Below, in pieces: positions 33,637 through 45,745 of a stretch of DNA of 64,000 nt. The DNA is taken from contig OX638132.1 of assembly GCA_951804985.1 (NCBI GenBank), positions 89,594,696-89,658,695 on the forward strand, read 5' to 3'. Source of the stretch: Dryomyza anilis (lineage: Eukaryota > Arthropoda > Insecta > Diptera > Dryomyzidae). The position numbers were made by a program, and so were the translations under genes. The notes under the pieces are model-generated. The model made no database searches. It was not told the DNA's origin and saw only the letters and a list, made by a program, of their open reading frames with translations. Numbering within the stretch: the first letter of the stretch is position 1; every line of letters starts with the position of its first letter.

Positions 33637-33959
33637 CACTGGTCACGCCAACATGCTGTCACTTTCTAACACATGTTGCTTAGGTTGACTGTTTCGGTTT
33701 TTATATTTCTTTTAATTTATTGCTGTTCTTCTTATTAGCCAACGCACTTCATTATTGAGCAGTTTCGCCGAAAATGCAATAAAATCACAGCAAAACAATT
33801 CTAGTGACTGTGGAAAAACCTGACAAAACACGCGCCACCGATGCGAAGAGACGTGACGCTTTACGCGACGTTACGTAGGCGAATGCGTTCAACGCACGAG
33901 AGTCTGAAATATGACAAACGGCTCAGTCAGTCCGTAGAGAGGCGAACTTAAAGCGGCTT

Positions 33960-34370
33960 AAAAACGGACATAACTAAGAGGTTTTTGTTTTGCAAATGAA
34001 TTTAAAAAATCTAATTAAAAATATATAAAATTATAATAAATGCTATTAGAAATGCTATTCAAAATAAATTTATACAGAAATGAATAAAACAAAATTTTCT
34101 TTGATTAATAAAAACAAAAATGTATTTAAAAAAGCTATAAAAAAACATTTATTGAGTTCAAAATTTGTACGTCTCCAAAAGTGAGCTTTGGTCCATAAAT
34201 TTGAAGGGTGTATAAGAAATTTCTGTTACCCCAACTAACTTTACTTAAAAAAAAATCTGTCTAATTAAATCAAGAAAAACTCACTGAATATAAAATTTAA
34301 CAAAATAAGTAAAAAAAAACATAAAAAATTATTAAAAAAAGTATTTAAATAAAATGGTTTAAAACAAATT
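33960..34370. other. AT-rich sequence, nothing seen
   Basis: A-rich stretch with no feature. Confidence 0.4.
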
Positions 34371-34990
34371 CGCCTGCGGCACTCATTTAGCCACTTTTCC
34401 CGCTGCGCACACGCTGTGCCACATTAACCCCCCCCCGTACGTCCGTCCGTCCACTCAACAACAACAACAGTCACACAAACAACAACAATAGCTTTTAATT
34501 CCAACACCCGCTGTTGCACGGCGCTGTTCAACGCCATCGCCATCGTCGTTGTGGCTGTCGGTGTCTTTAACGTCCACACGGGTTCAACAAACGATTAGAA
34601 GTCGCTGCTAAACGCAAAGCCTTTGAAATGTAGGCGATTCTATTCTAACGCCCTGCCTTTTAAATGGGTTCCCCCTTAGGCCCCGCATCGAAAATAGCAG
34701 CAGCAGCAACAACAACAAGAATACTAACTGCCTGCCTGCTGCTGCTGCTAATCTGTCATTATGGTCAACAGCAGCGCGCTCATAATTCATTGGATTCGTT
34801 GCATTGCTGCATAGCAATGTCGTTGTATTTCTTGTTGTTGTTGTTGTGTCTATGTCGCCGCTAATGTGCTGGAGCCGCCGCCGCCGCACTTTGCCGATAT
34901 ACCTAATAAATTGGCCCATCGATATCTGACAGACTAACACAGACACATACACATGCCGGCGAGCATGCACGCGATAAACCCAGCGGGATA
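34371..34990. other. GC-richer island with CCGT and CAG/CTG repeats
   Basis: Poly-C run and GTCCGTCCGTCC at 34429-34452, CAGCAGCAGCAACAAC at 34698, CTGCTGCTGCTAATC at 34738, GCCGCCGCCGC at 34876. Frames exist on both strands. Possibly regulatory; no exon border. Confidence 0.4.
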
Positions 34991-35856
34991 AAATGCACGA
35001 AAAAAAATAATTAAATCTATGCCTTAAAAATTCGTTAAAACATTCGATTGAAAAGATTTAAAATTCGATTTTAAACCAACACCAAACCAATAGCCATTCT
35101 CTTTGAAATTGATAAAATTTAATATTCATAAGTACATCAACTGAGAAAAATTCAAAATTTTGAACCTCTGTGTTTTATGGTTACCGAAATATAGCAGCTT
35201 AAAAGTGAATAAATGGTTTAAAAATCACAAAATGGGATAACTTCATTGCGTTTATCTTAAAAAGTAGTTTACGCACAAGCACAATTGAAATATCAATTGA
35301 AATATATTGAGATGACCTTTAATATGTCGACGATACAGCAAAACCGCTCACCTACCTGTGAAAATTACGCCTAATTTTGTCTTATAATCCGATTTTAATT
35401 GACTGATAATGACAATAATGACTTACTAAATTTTGGATGAAGTAAGTGCGGAATTGAGACTCAAAATAGTTTTTTTTCTTCTTCTTAGAATAAATAAAAG
35501 ATAGTGTTTTCAACATAAACGTGGTTCATATAAATTTGCGATCGATTATCTTTTGCGAAATATTTAAATTTATATTCGAAATGCGGTATTCGAAAATGTA
35601 GATAAATAAATATGGGTTTTCTAGAAAATTAATTTTGGACGCGGTAGTCCAAAATGTAGATAATCGGTATTGCATTATCATCGACAATATGAATTTAAAA
35701 ATATGTATTTTGTGTTGATCATTTCCCAAATTTTAGATCCCGTCATATTAAGCCGTATTAATAAAAACAAGTATTTACTTTTAAGCAAGCCTCCATGTTT
35801 TGAGCAAATCTTTAATTTTATTTCTAAATTTTCAAAGTCCAACGTTTTTATTAATA
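34991..35856. other. AT-rich sequence, nothing firm
   Basis: A possible - strand acceptor/donor juxtaposition (ATTTTCACAG|GTAGGTGAG, near 35350) is too weak to call. Nothing else. Confidence 0.35.
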
Positions 35857-36107
35857 AAGGGTTTTTCAACAGGGACGCTACAAAAGTAGAGCGACAGGGA
35901 CAGCAAACAATGCCATATTTCTTACCGCTCTTTTGACATTTCTCTTCAGTAAGGTTTGCCATTTCATGATGGAAAGATATACGAATTCGAATTTCGGTAG
36001 TAAATTTTAATAATTTCGACTCATTGTTGGCTTTTACATCTTTCCATCATGAAATGGCAAACCCTTGAAAAAAACTTTTGTAGCGTTCTTATTGAAAAAC
36101 ACTTTAC
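35857..36107. mobile_element. long foldback MITE, copy 2, right arm deleted
   Basis: Left arm as in copy 1, from TA|AAGGGTTTTTCAACAGGG. The right arm lacks about 100 bp after ATGAAATGGCAAACC and jumps to the terminal AGCGTTCTTATTGAAAAAC, ending |TA. The relic frame has changed residues and a CGA-to-TGA stop at codon 9. Confidence 0.88.
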
Positions 36108-36715
36108 CTACAAATTTCAATTTTTATATTTTCGAACATAATCAAACATAATCGAATACATCACTTTACTTTGTATCTTTTACTACTTTTTTAAACATTT
36201 AAAACGTTACGTTAAAAATAAACGAATAAATGATTTTATTTCTTTAAAAAAATTCTGATAATTATACTCAATTTTCTACGGTATCATAAAACAAAATTCA
36301 ACAAATTTCAAAAAGTTGACGTTTCCTTCAATGTCTGTAATTTTTTTATTCAACCTTCAATTTCATGTCATGTAGAATTGTTTACCATTATTGCGTTTTG
36401 TATCTATTTTTTTTTTTTTTTTTTGTAAAATTTAATTATTTCTGAAAAATTTTCTATTTTTACCGCTGGGTGTAAATGGCGCACGTAGACACTATGATTT
36501 GTTTTGATTTATTTTTTATCGTCTTCAAACATTTTGTTTTATAATAAATTAAGTACCTATGTTGAGCTTAAATTGATGATGCATTTAAAGTATTTCACAA
36601 TTTTTGTTTTTTTTTTTGATTGACTCATAACATTAAAGATGGATTAGAGAAAAACTAAAAGTTAAAAACATTATTTTTATTATAAAATTAGTAATAATAA
36701 AGAAAAGTACAACTA
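36108..36715. other. AT-rich sequence with poly-T runs
   Basis: No feature recognised. Confidence 0.4.
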
Positions 36716-37735
36716 ATGTTTTAAAAAAATACACAATAAGTATAACAAAAGTACACAGGAAGTATAAAGATGCAACAAAGGTATACAAAAAGTACTATAA
36801 AGATACAACAATGTAAAAAATACAATAACAGAATAATAAAAGAAGAACACAAACACAATAAAAGTTCCACAAAGTACAAATTAAATATTTAAAAAATAGA
36901 TTAAAAATACACCGATATTACAATACATTTAAAGTACCTACAATAAAAAATAAAAAAGGAAAACAAAAAAAAGTACAACAAAATTACATCAATATTTCTG
37001 CCAAAGTACTACAAATGTACAACAAAGTACAATAAACGAACCAAAAATGGTTTAGTAAAAATATTAAAAAAGTACTACACAATGACTGCAGTAGTATAAC
37101 TAACTTAAAACAGTACTACAGTGTAGATAAAATATAACTTTAGTACAACTCAAGTACATCAAAAGTACTATAAAAGTACTACAAAAGTACCATAATTGTA
37201 CAACAAAAGTATATGAGAAGTAAAGCAAAAGTAGTTCAACAAAGTACAATAAGAGTACAAAAAAAGTAAAATAAGAGTACAACAAAGGTACAACAGGAAT
37301 AGAACAAAAGTACAATAAGAGTTCAACGAAATTATAATAAGAGTACAATAAAAGTACGATTACAAAAATACAATAATAAAATAGAGTGCAGATAAAATTT
37401 AACTATAGTACCATAATTGTACAACGAAAGTATATGAGAAGTAAAGCAAAAGTACAATAAGAATAAAACAAAATTAGTACAATAAGAGTACAGCAAAAGT
37501 ACAATAAGAGTACAACTAAATTATAATAAGAGTACAACAAAATTACAATTACAAAAGTACAACAAATATACCATAAGAGTATAATAGAATATAACAAAAG
37601 ACCTTCACATGTAGAACGAAATGTTAAAAAATGCATTACTATAATTACAACTTAGGAATAACTAAAGTACAAAAAAAGTACAAAAAAAAGTACAAATAAA
37701 GTTCTACAAAACTGAGTACACCAAACAATGTACAC
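36716..37735. repeat. minisatellite, about 11-12 bp unit (AAAGTACAACA)
   Basis: About 1 kb of AAAGTACAACA, AAGAGTACAAT and AAAGTACTAC units. GTAC (RsaI word) recurs almost every unit. A larger block at 37125-37240 is repeated at 37395-37470 (CCATAATTGTACAACAAAAG, ATATGAGAAGTAAAGC). Minus-strand frames rich in LLLYSY are artefacts. Confidence 0.93.
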
Positions 37736-38720
37736 TAAATAAAACTTTATAGTACAAATATTTTTTTACAATATCTACAGCAATTGAACACACATTATAC
37801 AATGCTTCAATACTAAAACTAAAATACAATAAATATACAACAGAATTACAACAATACAATACGAATGTAACATATTTCAAATACTACAAAAATAAAATTT
37901 CATAAAATTATAAAAATATAAAAAATTAATAAAAAAAAATAAAAATAAAAAAATATCAAAACCACTGCAATAAACAACATCGCCAACAGCAACAGTTGCA
38001 CATGTTGCGCATGTGTCGCCATAAACTACAACGGTTACAGCAACAACAACTACAACATCTTCAAAACTCGTTGTAAAAGAATTTGCGTTGTCTGCACAGT
38101 GGAGCAAAATTCACACAACTACAAAGAATTAAATTAAAAAAAAAAAATTGCAGACATATACAACGTGATGTATTTGCATCAGCAGCAGCAGCAGCGTCAG
38201 AAACAGCAATAACAACTGCAATAAAAATGACGCCATTACGTCTAGCAAAGTGCACGAAAAAAAGCACAGCAAAAAATTAAAAAAAAAACAACAACAATAA
38301 AAAATATGTGGCACATAAACTTTTGTAATTGTTGCTGTTCCATATATGCAGCAACATTTGCAAACGAAATTAAATGTTGCCAACCTTTTTTGTTTTGTTG
38401 TTTTTTTTTATATTTTTTTTTGCTGTTATTTTTTTTTGTGTTATTGTTGTAAAATATTGTTGCTGTTGCTGTAAATTAGCAGCTGAACGACCTCGTTAGG
38501 CCTGTGCTTTACGCTCCTTGCAGCAGCAGCAACAGCAACAGGTTGAAGTAAATTTGAGCCATCATAATTTTTCATTTGTTGCTGTTTAATTTTTGTTTTT
38601 GTATTCAACCATATGCGCATTATGACCAAAAACTGCAACAACAACAACAACATTTGCAAGAATTACTGCTTAAGAAAAACAATAAAACCTGTTTAAATGT
38701 GGCAACGCGTGCGCGTCCGG
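37736..38720. other. AT-rich with CAA/CAG-like triplets
   Basis: Interrupted CAACAG and GCAGCAGCAGCAGC tracts at 37975-38060, 38178-38215, 38520-38545 and 38632-38655. No coding frame stands out. Confidence 0.45.
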
Positions 38721-39540
38721 CTAAATGAGTCTCCAGTGTTGGGGAGGTTGCGCATGCGCATTCGCACGTCGCAATAGTGTTTGTCGCGACAACACCAAAC
38801 CACCAACACCCCCCCCCCAAAGCTACTGCATTTGCGACGACATTTTGCAAACGATGTTGCCATATTTTTAATGTTGAGCAAAATAATATCAATTTTATTT
38901 ATACAAAAGGCAGACTAAAAAATCTGTTTTCATGTGAAAATTTAATTTCACCAAAGCATGTTTTCTCTATAAATAACCAAAACCCTTCATTGTCGCTCTA
39001 GATCTACGCTAAAATTTCGTTGCAGCCATTGCCAACTAAATCAATCATGTTGGCAGCACTGTTTTCTGCACCAACTGCCGCATAAAATACCGCAAATTAT
39101 GCGGCATAGCATGCAGTGCTGCCAAACTGTAGCGCAAATTAGCCATGGGCTTTGTTTTTGATATTTTTACAGTGTTTTTATTTATTATTTTTAAACACTC
39201 TTTTTATCCCCTTGCCCGCGGGCAGCAAACAACAACAAGTAAAAGTGTTTAAATTATTGTCAGTGTTGCCATTGCAATTGTTTTTGGTTTGGTATTTATT
39301 TTCAGTGCTTAATCTATCATTCTTAATGCTTGACTGCATATTTAAGACACTTTCGCTTGTTGTTATTTTTTTGTTTTGTTTATTTTTTTTTATTTTTGCG
39401 GTTTCTATAGCTTCTAGTCATACGTCTTAAACGGGCAAATTCCGTCAGTCAGTAGTCAGTCATTCTGTTATTTAGTCTGTCATTTAGGCGAGACTTTCTG
39501 TCTGTCTAAAACTGAGTCATGTGTTTCTTAGTATTGTTAG
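38721..39540. other. moderate-GC sequence with CAGTCAGT words
   Basis: Poly-C at 38810-38818. GCCATTGCCAACTAAATC, GGCAGCACTG and CTGCCAAACTG words at 39027-39128. GTCAGTCAGTAGTCAGTC at 39446. No exon recognised on +. Confidence 0.35.
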
Positions 39541-39563
39541 TGGGTTATAATTGAATTACTTAC

Positions 39564-39642
39564 CGTCCAATTTCATCATAATTTTGTACAGGTTTTAAGC
39601 CAACGCTTTAAGCTTAAACGTTGTTCCATCAACACCCACATG
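39564..39642 (-). CDS. candidate - strand exon, 79 nt, possible start-codon exon
   Basis: On the - strand, CTATTTTTATATTTTGCAG precedes the exon and GGACG|GTAAGT ends it, a perfect donor. One frame reads HVGVDGTTFKLKALA then a stop, then after that stop reopens with ATGATGAAATTGGACG, giving MMKLD plus a split codon. So the segment could be a 5' exon with an in-frame upstream stop and a start codon 15-16 nt before the donor. Another frame reads through 21 codons to a stop. I cannot name a gene. Its strand is opposite to the other candidate exons, implying a second, overlapping or nested gene. Confidence 0.4.
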
Positions 39643-39834
39643 CTGCAAAATATAAAAATAGGTTATGTGTTTTATGGGAATTTTTTCGGTTCAGTTTATT
39701 TTGTTGCCTTTTTTATAGTAAACACAATAAACAGCTTTTTTGAGACACCCTAGGGGTATTTTACAAGTCTAGCAGATGTTTTGTAGTCATTTATATCGAA
39801 GAGATTTGTGGGTATTTCTTTTAAAAATGGGTTT

Positions 39835-40795
39835 AATTTTTATATAGTTGTTAATCATCTAAAAATCTACCTAAAAGTGCATTAAATAATATAGATTTAA
39901 ATATTTTCATATATTTTTAATTTAGAAACATTAATTTAGAAACTAACTACAATCTTACTAGATTTACGAACACATCCTTTACTGCTTTGCACTCATTTCG
40001 TGAACATTCCCCTTCGCAAATTCACTTCAAAATGAAATCAAAACTCTTGCAAAAATTGTAAAAATTGCCAAAAACTTTTATATAATTTTCAAACTTATCA
40101 AAGTCTATCTAATAATGCAATAAATAATATAGATTTTAAATATTTTCATATATTTTTTCTTTATATTAATTAAGAAATGAACTACAATTTTACTATACTT
40201 ACGAACACATTCTTTTCTGATTTGTACTCATTTAGTGAACATGCCCATGCACAAATTTCGTTTAAAATTAAATCATATCTTTCTCAAAACTTGCAAAAAT
40301 TGAAACTAATTTGTATATAATTTGTAAGTATCTAAACATCTACTTAAAAAAATCAATAATTTATATATATTTTTAAATATGTTCATACATTTTTTGTATA
40401 CATTAATTAAGAAATGACTAGAATCATACTTGATTTACGAACACATTCTTTACTGATTTGTACTCATTTAGTGTACATAACCCCTGCGCAAATTCCCTTT
40501 AAAATGAAACCAAAACTTACTCAAAAATTGTAAAATTGTCAAATATTTCTATGTAATTTTTAAGCATCTAATAATCTACCTAAAAATGCAATAATTAATA
40601 TAGATTTTTAAATATTTTAATATATTTTTTGTATACATTAATATTGAAATAAACTACAATCTTACTACAGTTACGAACACATCCTTTACCGCTTTGCACT
40701 CATTTAGTGAACATACCCCCCTGCTCAAATTCACTTCAAAATGAAACTAAAACTTTCTCAAAAATTGTAAAAATTGCCACAAATTGTACACAACC
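39835..40795. repeat. satellite-like tandem repeat, about 236-bp monomer, four copies
   Basis: The word TTACGAACACAT recurs at 39964, 40200, 40435 and 40671. Each copy also holds CTAAAAATCTACCTAAAA, ATATAGATTT.AAATATTTTCATATATTTTT, ACTACAATCTTACTA, CACTCATTTAGTGAACAT, GCAAATTCACTTCAAAATGAAA and CAAAAATTGTAAAAATTGCC. Copies differ by point changes. Confidence 0.92.
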
Positions 40796-41117
40796 ACAAT
40801 ACTAATTGCCAGAAATGTTGCCGACACATTGGACAACGGTCAAACGTGCGACAGACACGTGCAAATATGCAGCACTGACCTAATTTTAGTAGTTGTCACA
40901 ACTTACAGACGCGACTATATTCTTCCGTGTTGCTGCTGCACATAAAAAGAAATATCCTACAGCAGTTTTAATTGAGGCAAATTTTACTGACAACAACATC
41001 TGCAAGAAAGTGAGACGAAAGACAGACCCTTATTAAAACAATTGAAATGTTTGACACTTGATTGCAATCAGCGAACTTTTTAAATTGCAATTACATGTGA
41101 AACATTTTAATTTGCAG
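40796..41117. other. moderate-GC sequence with a possible - strand microexon
   Basis: On the - strand, TTTCTTTTTATGTGCAG leads into 29 nt (40935-40907) that end at a GTAAGT donor. Two frames are open. This is short and unsupported otherwise. A GACAACAACATCTGCAAG word lies at 40989. Confidence 0.25.
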
Positions 41118-41157
41118 ACCAAAACAGTTGTCGTCATCATCCGAAGATGTTGCTGTT
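41118..41157 (+). CDS. candidate 40-nt exon
   Basis: ACATTTTAATTTGCAG ends at 41117 and a GTAAGA donor starts at 41158. In the phase that takes two bases from the preceding exon, the segment reads PKQLSSSSEDVAV and ends on a codon. The outgoing phase of 24080-24135 is exactly that. The tract is only moderately pyrimidine-rich and the donor imperfect, so this is weaker than 24080. The peptide looks like a hydrophilic linker and is not diagnostic. Confidence 0.3.
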
Positions 41158-41159
41158 GT

Positions 41160-42580
41160 AAGACTACTTGGTGACTGGACGAATTGACTTTGACTCTTGC
41201 TGTATAGAGTTATATTACGGGTCCGTCCATTGCTGTCAGATATTGTCGATAAACCTACGCATGTTGCTGTTGCATTCGTTTGACGTCAAATATTGCTAAC
41301 GCACGATGATTACTTTAAGTAGTATGTATTATTATTGTCGTAAGATTCTCGAACAATACTTAAATAATAAACATCATCTAGAAAAAACAAAAAACAAACA
41401 ACATGTATTTCAAGTATTACAGTCACAATTACAAGTAGTGGAAAATAACATGCAACGCAGCAAACCAACAACTGTCACAACTGTCAGTGTCATTTTTAAT
41501 TAGTTTGTTTGCGTGCCAATCATCAGCAGCAGCGGCGGCGGCACCAGCAGCAACAACTCCACTACTACCCAGTTAACTTAACTTCAACGTACTCTGCAGA
41601 TAATTCCAGCCCTGGTTCCCCTTTACCACTTCTTGGGATTCTTCAACTGCACGACAACGTCATCCCGAGTCACTTCAGTTCTATTAACCCTACATCATTG
41701 TGGGGACAACGCGCTATTATTTATTTTATAATTCTTTGAAATTCAACTTCTTTTTCCATTTTTTTTTTAAATATTTTTCTATTTTTTTAGTTCTTTGCAA
41801 ACCAATTATTTCTTTTTATTATCATTTTACTTCAATATTTATTTGCAATTGCGCAGCACTAGTCTGGTCAATCATGCACTAGGTTAATTATTATCGGTTA
41901 CTTACGTTGTTTACTCACTTTTTCTTTGTCCTCTTATTCTATTATTAATGTTTTTTTTTTATATAATATTATATAGTATAGTATTTATTTTATTCCTCTT
42001 GTTGCAAAAATGTTGTTGACAGCAAGTTTCTTTGTTGTCAAACCATCTATCCATTTATACAGTCAGCCATCCATCCATCCATCCAACTATCTAGCTATCT
42101 TTGCAGTTATCCATCCGCACTTTGTACACCTCGTTTTTCTATCCAGCCAACTATGAGATGTCGTTCTAAATACTCAATGCAAGCTAATAATTTGACCTAG
42201 TATTTTCAAATAGATAATTTTTCTTGTATTACATTTATCGTTTTTTTTTAATGTAATTTATTATTTGTCTTTTGTTTTTAATGCCAGTAAACTATTAAAT
42301 GCCGGAAACGAATGACCGACATCCATTCGATTTGAGCATCGTTAAAACAGTAGAAAAAGTGCTATTTTAGTTTTATAATTAAACCGATAAGTTGTAAAAA
42401 TGGGGCATTTCAAGACATCCTGTTTTTTTTAGATGCCGCTTTCTACTAATAACATGAAAAAATTGTTTTAAGAATGGTTTAATTTTTATGAATTTTTAAA
42501 ATATTGCCTTTTACTATATTCCATTTTTATTTCTTAAAATTGTATTTTTTTATAATTGTAACTTTTTATCTAAAAACTTG
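41160..42580. other. AT-rich sequence with a CAG tract and CCAT repeat
   Basis: CAGCAGCAGCGGCGGCGGC triplets at 41523-41555 lie in a frame (41509-41739) with no recognised domain. (CCAT)n at 42066-42084. Otherwise AT-rich. Confidence 0.45.
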
Positions 42581-42945
42581 TAATTATAAATAAATATATT
42601 ACAAAACATTTTACTAATTTATGCATGTCGAGAAAGTCGAGTAGTATGAAAAAAAAAAAAAAACGGAAAATAAATATTTTGATTAAAATTTGGTTTGATG
42701 AGCAGCATTTTTCAATTTGTTGTACATATATGTTGTATTTTATGTATTTGTTCATTAATAAGATGAAATGTATTCTTCACTTCATTCATATTGCAGAAAA
42801 CTTTTTCGGTCATTCATCAAATTGATAAAGAATTCATAACATGGATGTTTTGCAAAGTAGTTATCAATATTATGAATCGTTCTTCAATACAATGAATCAT
42901 GGTTTGATGAACGAAATTCATCAATATGATGATATCCTTTTTTTT
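42580..42945. mobile_element. TTCATCA-rich element, copy B
   Basis: Collinear with 14878-15475, as listed there, but without the 14938-15060 insertion and without the internal duplication. It ends at GAAATTCATCAATATGATGA. Confidence 0.8.
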
Positions 42946-42971
42946 CGTGTCGGTTCTTTAGAGCTGTAGTG

Positions 42972-43250
42972 TAATAATAATAATAGTTTGGCACTACAGT
43001 CCTATAAGAACTTCGGCCGAGCTCTCTCACCATTTTGAGCTGTGCGTGTTATATTTGTACTCAAAGTGGTGGGACCTACAGTTTATTGCCGAATCCGAAC
43101 GGCGGGTGAGAGCTTTTCATAGGTAATGTTTTACTCTCGTAGGTTTGTCATTTACTGCCGCAGGCGCGTAGCGCGGTATAGAAAAATGTTTCTATGAAAG
43201 ATGTTGTTAGCCCCAGTCCAGCCCCAGTCCAGACACTGAGCTACCGCGGC
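42972..43250 (-). mobile_element. SINE copy 3, near full length
   Basis: Sense strand is minus: GCCGCGGTAGCTCAGTG (A box), a deletion of the anticodon/T-arm region, duplicated GGACTGGGGCT, GCTAACAACATCTTTCATAG, then ACCGCGCTAC, the shared body (CCGCCGTTCGGATTCGGC, GTAGGTCCCACCACTTTGAG), and a (TTA)n tail at 42972-42986. ACCGCGCTAC is the complement of the head start, so a short inverted head piece lies between head and body. The reading frame on the - strand at 43152-43421 is spurious. Confidence 0.85.
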
Positions 43251-43545
43251 TATGCAGATAATTTTTTGCAGATAATTTTTATGCAGATAATTTTTTCCTG
43301 ACATTTCTTTTCGATACAATAGTTTTCGGGACATTTCCACTCCGGATAACTTTACCCCGAAACAATTCTGCCCCAATATAATGTTTCTGCCACATTTATT
43401 TTCCAATACAATTTTTCCCACGGTCTATGCTTTTCCGGATAACTCTTAAATGAGGCAATTCATCTCGGAGTCAATTTCTACAGATAGTTTTTGGTGCAAA
43501 ATTTGTCTACGACATTTATTTTCTGACACAATTCATTCCCAGTTA
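43251..43545. repeat. degenerate ATTTT.CC.GA.ACA repeat
   Basis: A GCAGATAATTTTT triple at 43255-43290 is followed by loosely periodic ACATTTCTTTTCGATACA, ACATTTATTTTCCAATACA and ACATTTATTTTCTGACACA words with a period of about 18-20 bp. More such words occur at 43820-43900. Style resembles the 29.2 kb array, but sequence does not clearly align. Confidence 0.55.
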
Positions 43546-43552
43546 GTTCTAC

Positions 43553-43815
43553 ACAGTAACAAATATTTGTGTAAATATAACAAAAAATTGTATGAATACA
43601 ATTAATTTTTACAATTAATTGTTTCATCGTCGATATGTCTTTTAATTGTATTGATTAAATGTTTAATCAATAATTACTAAATTAACAGACAAAAAACAAA
43701 AAAAAAAATTACATCAATATAATTAAATAATTTGCTGAAACGATTATTGAATTAATTGTATTGATTAAATATTTAATCATATTAATAACTAATTCGTACT
43801 TTAACAGTTTAACAG
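43553..43815. mobile_element. AATTAATTGT element, copy A
   Basis: TACAATTAATTTTTACAATT, ATTGTTTCATCG, GATATGTCTTTTAATTGTATT and GATTAAATGTTTAATCAATA are shared with 61635-61745. A further internal repeat (43620-43690 against 43738-43800) is visible. The start CTACACAGTAACAAAT and end TTTAACAGTTTAACAG may be element ends. Confidence 0.55.
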
Positions 43816-45254
43816 ATTATTTTCACCCTATCTATTTTTCGATATAATTATTTTCCATTTAATTCATCGCCGAACATCTTTTCCCCTAGAGAATTTACCC
43901 CCAAATTATAATTATATTCTTCAGAAATGAAGCAAAGTTTTTATAAATAAAATAAAAATATTTATATAAACAAAGAAGTTAATAAATAATGTTATACACG
44001 AAATAAAAATGTGTTTTGCTGCAAGCATAATATAATTAAAATCATTATTTGTTGCATTTATTAATTTTCAAAATGAGTTTGGTAACAATATAATTGTACT
44101 CAATTCATATAAATAATATCAAAATCAATCTAATAAATTTCTTATAATTGTGACAGCTACTAGATTTAATCAAATTTATAATTAACTGATAATATGCTTG
44201 TTGCAAATACATATGTGGCCTATTTGTCTAATTTATAAGACATTTTTATAAGCTTTTTGTATTTCATTCAAATAGTTTAACACAGTTTTTCAGTTTTCAT
44301 TACTTTATTGCATCACATCAAATCATAAATATCTGGCCACCTATAATATAAAACCATATAATTATAATTACAACTTCTTTCGTTGACCCTGTTTCCTTCG
44401 CATGTACCATCATAATGAAGAAAAAAACAATAAACTTTATGATATTTTCTGCACTTTTATATAAAAGAAAAGAATATCATAAAATTACCAAACGCAAAAC
44501 AGTGGAAGACTTTGCTTTCAACGCTTATAAATAAAATTAATGACTCAATTTATAATCAAGCATATAAACATTTTACACGGGCTGCGTTCGTTCAAATACA
44601 ATCAACGCATGAAATTAATTTTCGGATTTTTTTATTTTTATTTTTTTTTTAATTCAGCCCAAAGTAAACAGCATCAATTTTTTAAAACTTCAGTTTCGCA
44701 GAAGTGCCGCAGCCATAAAGGGCTGTACAAAATTTATTAAAAATTTAATGCAATAACTTTGGGTTTATTTTGAGTTTAAAACCGATCTACCAAAGAACTG
44801 GTATCAGCGGCTGCGTTCGGTCACTTAATGCCGGCGATAAGCAGACAGTTTTACAAATTACATTAGATAATTTAAGAGGTTTTTGACTTTGAAATTGCTT
44901 AAGTTGGGAAATATTTCAAAACACCTGTGAGGATCAGTGGATTTTATGGTATCTCTTTTTTTTAGTTATTTTACGTATCTTTATACACATGAGGTAAAGA
45001 GTATATCAAGTATGTGCAGATATTGTTAAGCTCCTTAAGAGACGTGATCAGTTATAGAACAGCATTTAGAAATTCTTGATCAGCATTACTTGTTGTGTCG
45101 ATTTCGTCATGTCATTATGTCTATCCATATACATTCTAACTTGGAAAATATTGGTCAGAATGCGACGAAATTTATTTTGAATATGTTTTAGATAAAATAT
45201 AATTTAGAGTTTGGATATGAGCCAAATCGGTCTACTTTTGAGTTTTGAAACGGT
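43816..45254. other. AT-rich sequence, nothing seen
   Basis: No gene or array. A small less AT-rich patch with CGGCTGCGTTCGGTCAC lies at 44808. Confidence 0.4.
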
Positions 45255-45745
45255 AAGGTCTATATTTTAATTTCTAATTTGAACTTGGTTTAAACTAGAG
45301 GTAATTTCAATAAATCTGTCCTGAAAGTTTAAAGACAATCGGACGTTTTGTTTAGAAACTCTAAATAAATATTTTATAAATTGTGGAATTGTAAAAACTG
45401 GGTTTAAATTTGCACTAAATAATACGGTATGGTTTAGATTTTAATATTTGAATTAAACTTGGTTTAAACTAAACCTAATTTCAACTATGGTTAACAAATC
45501 TCACTGTAAAATTTAAAGACAATCGGACGTTTTGATTAGAAACTCTAAATAAATATTTTAAAAATGTGGAATTTGGAAGACTGGGTTTAAACTTGCACTG
45601 AATAACTTCAAATATTAAATTTTAGACCATACCTTGTTTAGAATTTAATATTGGAGTTAAACTTGGTTTAAACTAGAAATAATTTCAACTATAGTAAACA
45701 AATCTTAAAGACATTCGGACGTTTTAATTACAAATTGTAAATATT
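45255..45745. repeat. tandem repeat, three units of about 176-204 bp with TTGGTTTAAACTA
   Basis: GAACTTGGTTTAAACTAG-like words at 45281, 45457 and 45659, each followed by TAATTTCAA, TTTAAAGACAATCGGACGTTTT and GAAACTCTAAATAAATATTTT. 51770-52150 carries a diverged relative (TTTAAATACATTCGGTCAATTT), and 3600-3800 another. Confidence 0.85.

Noticed and set aside
37100..37636. LLLYSY-rich - strand frames resembling membrane proteins
   Set aside because: They are the GTAC minisatellite read in the stop-free frame.
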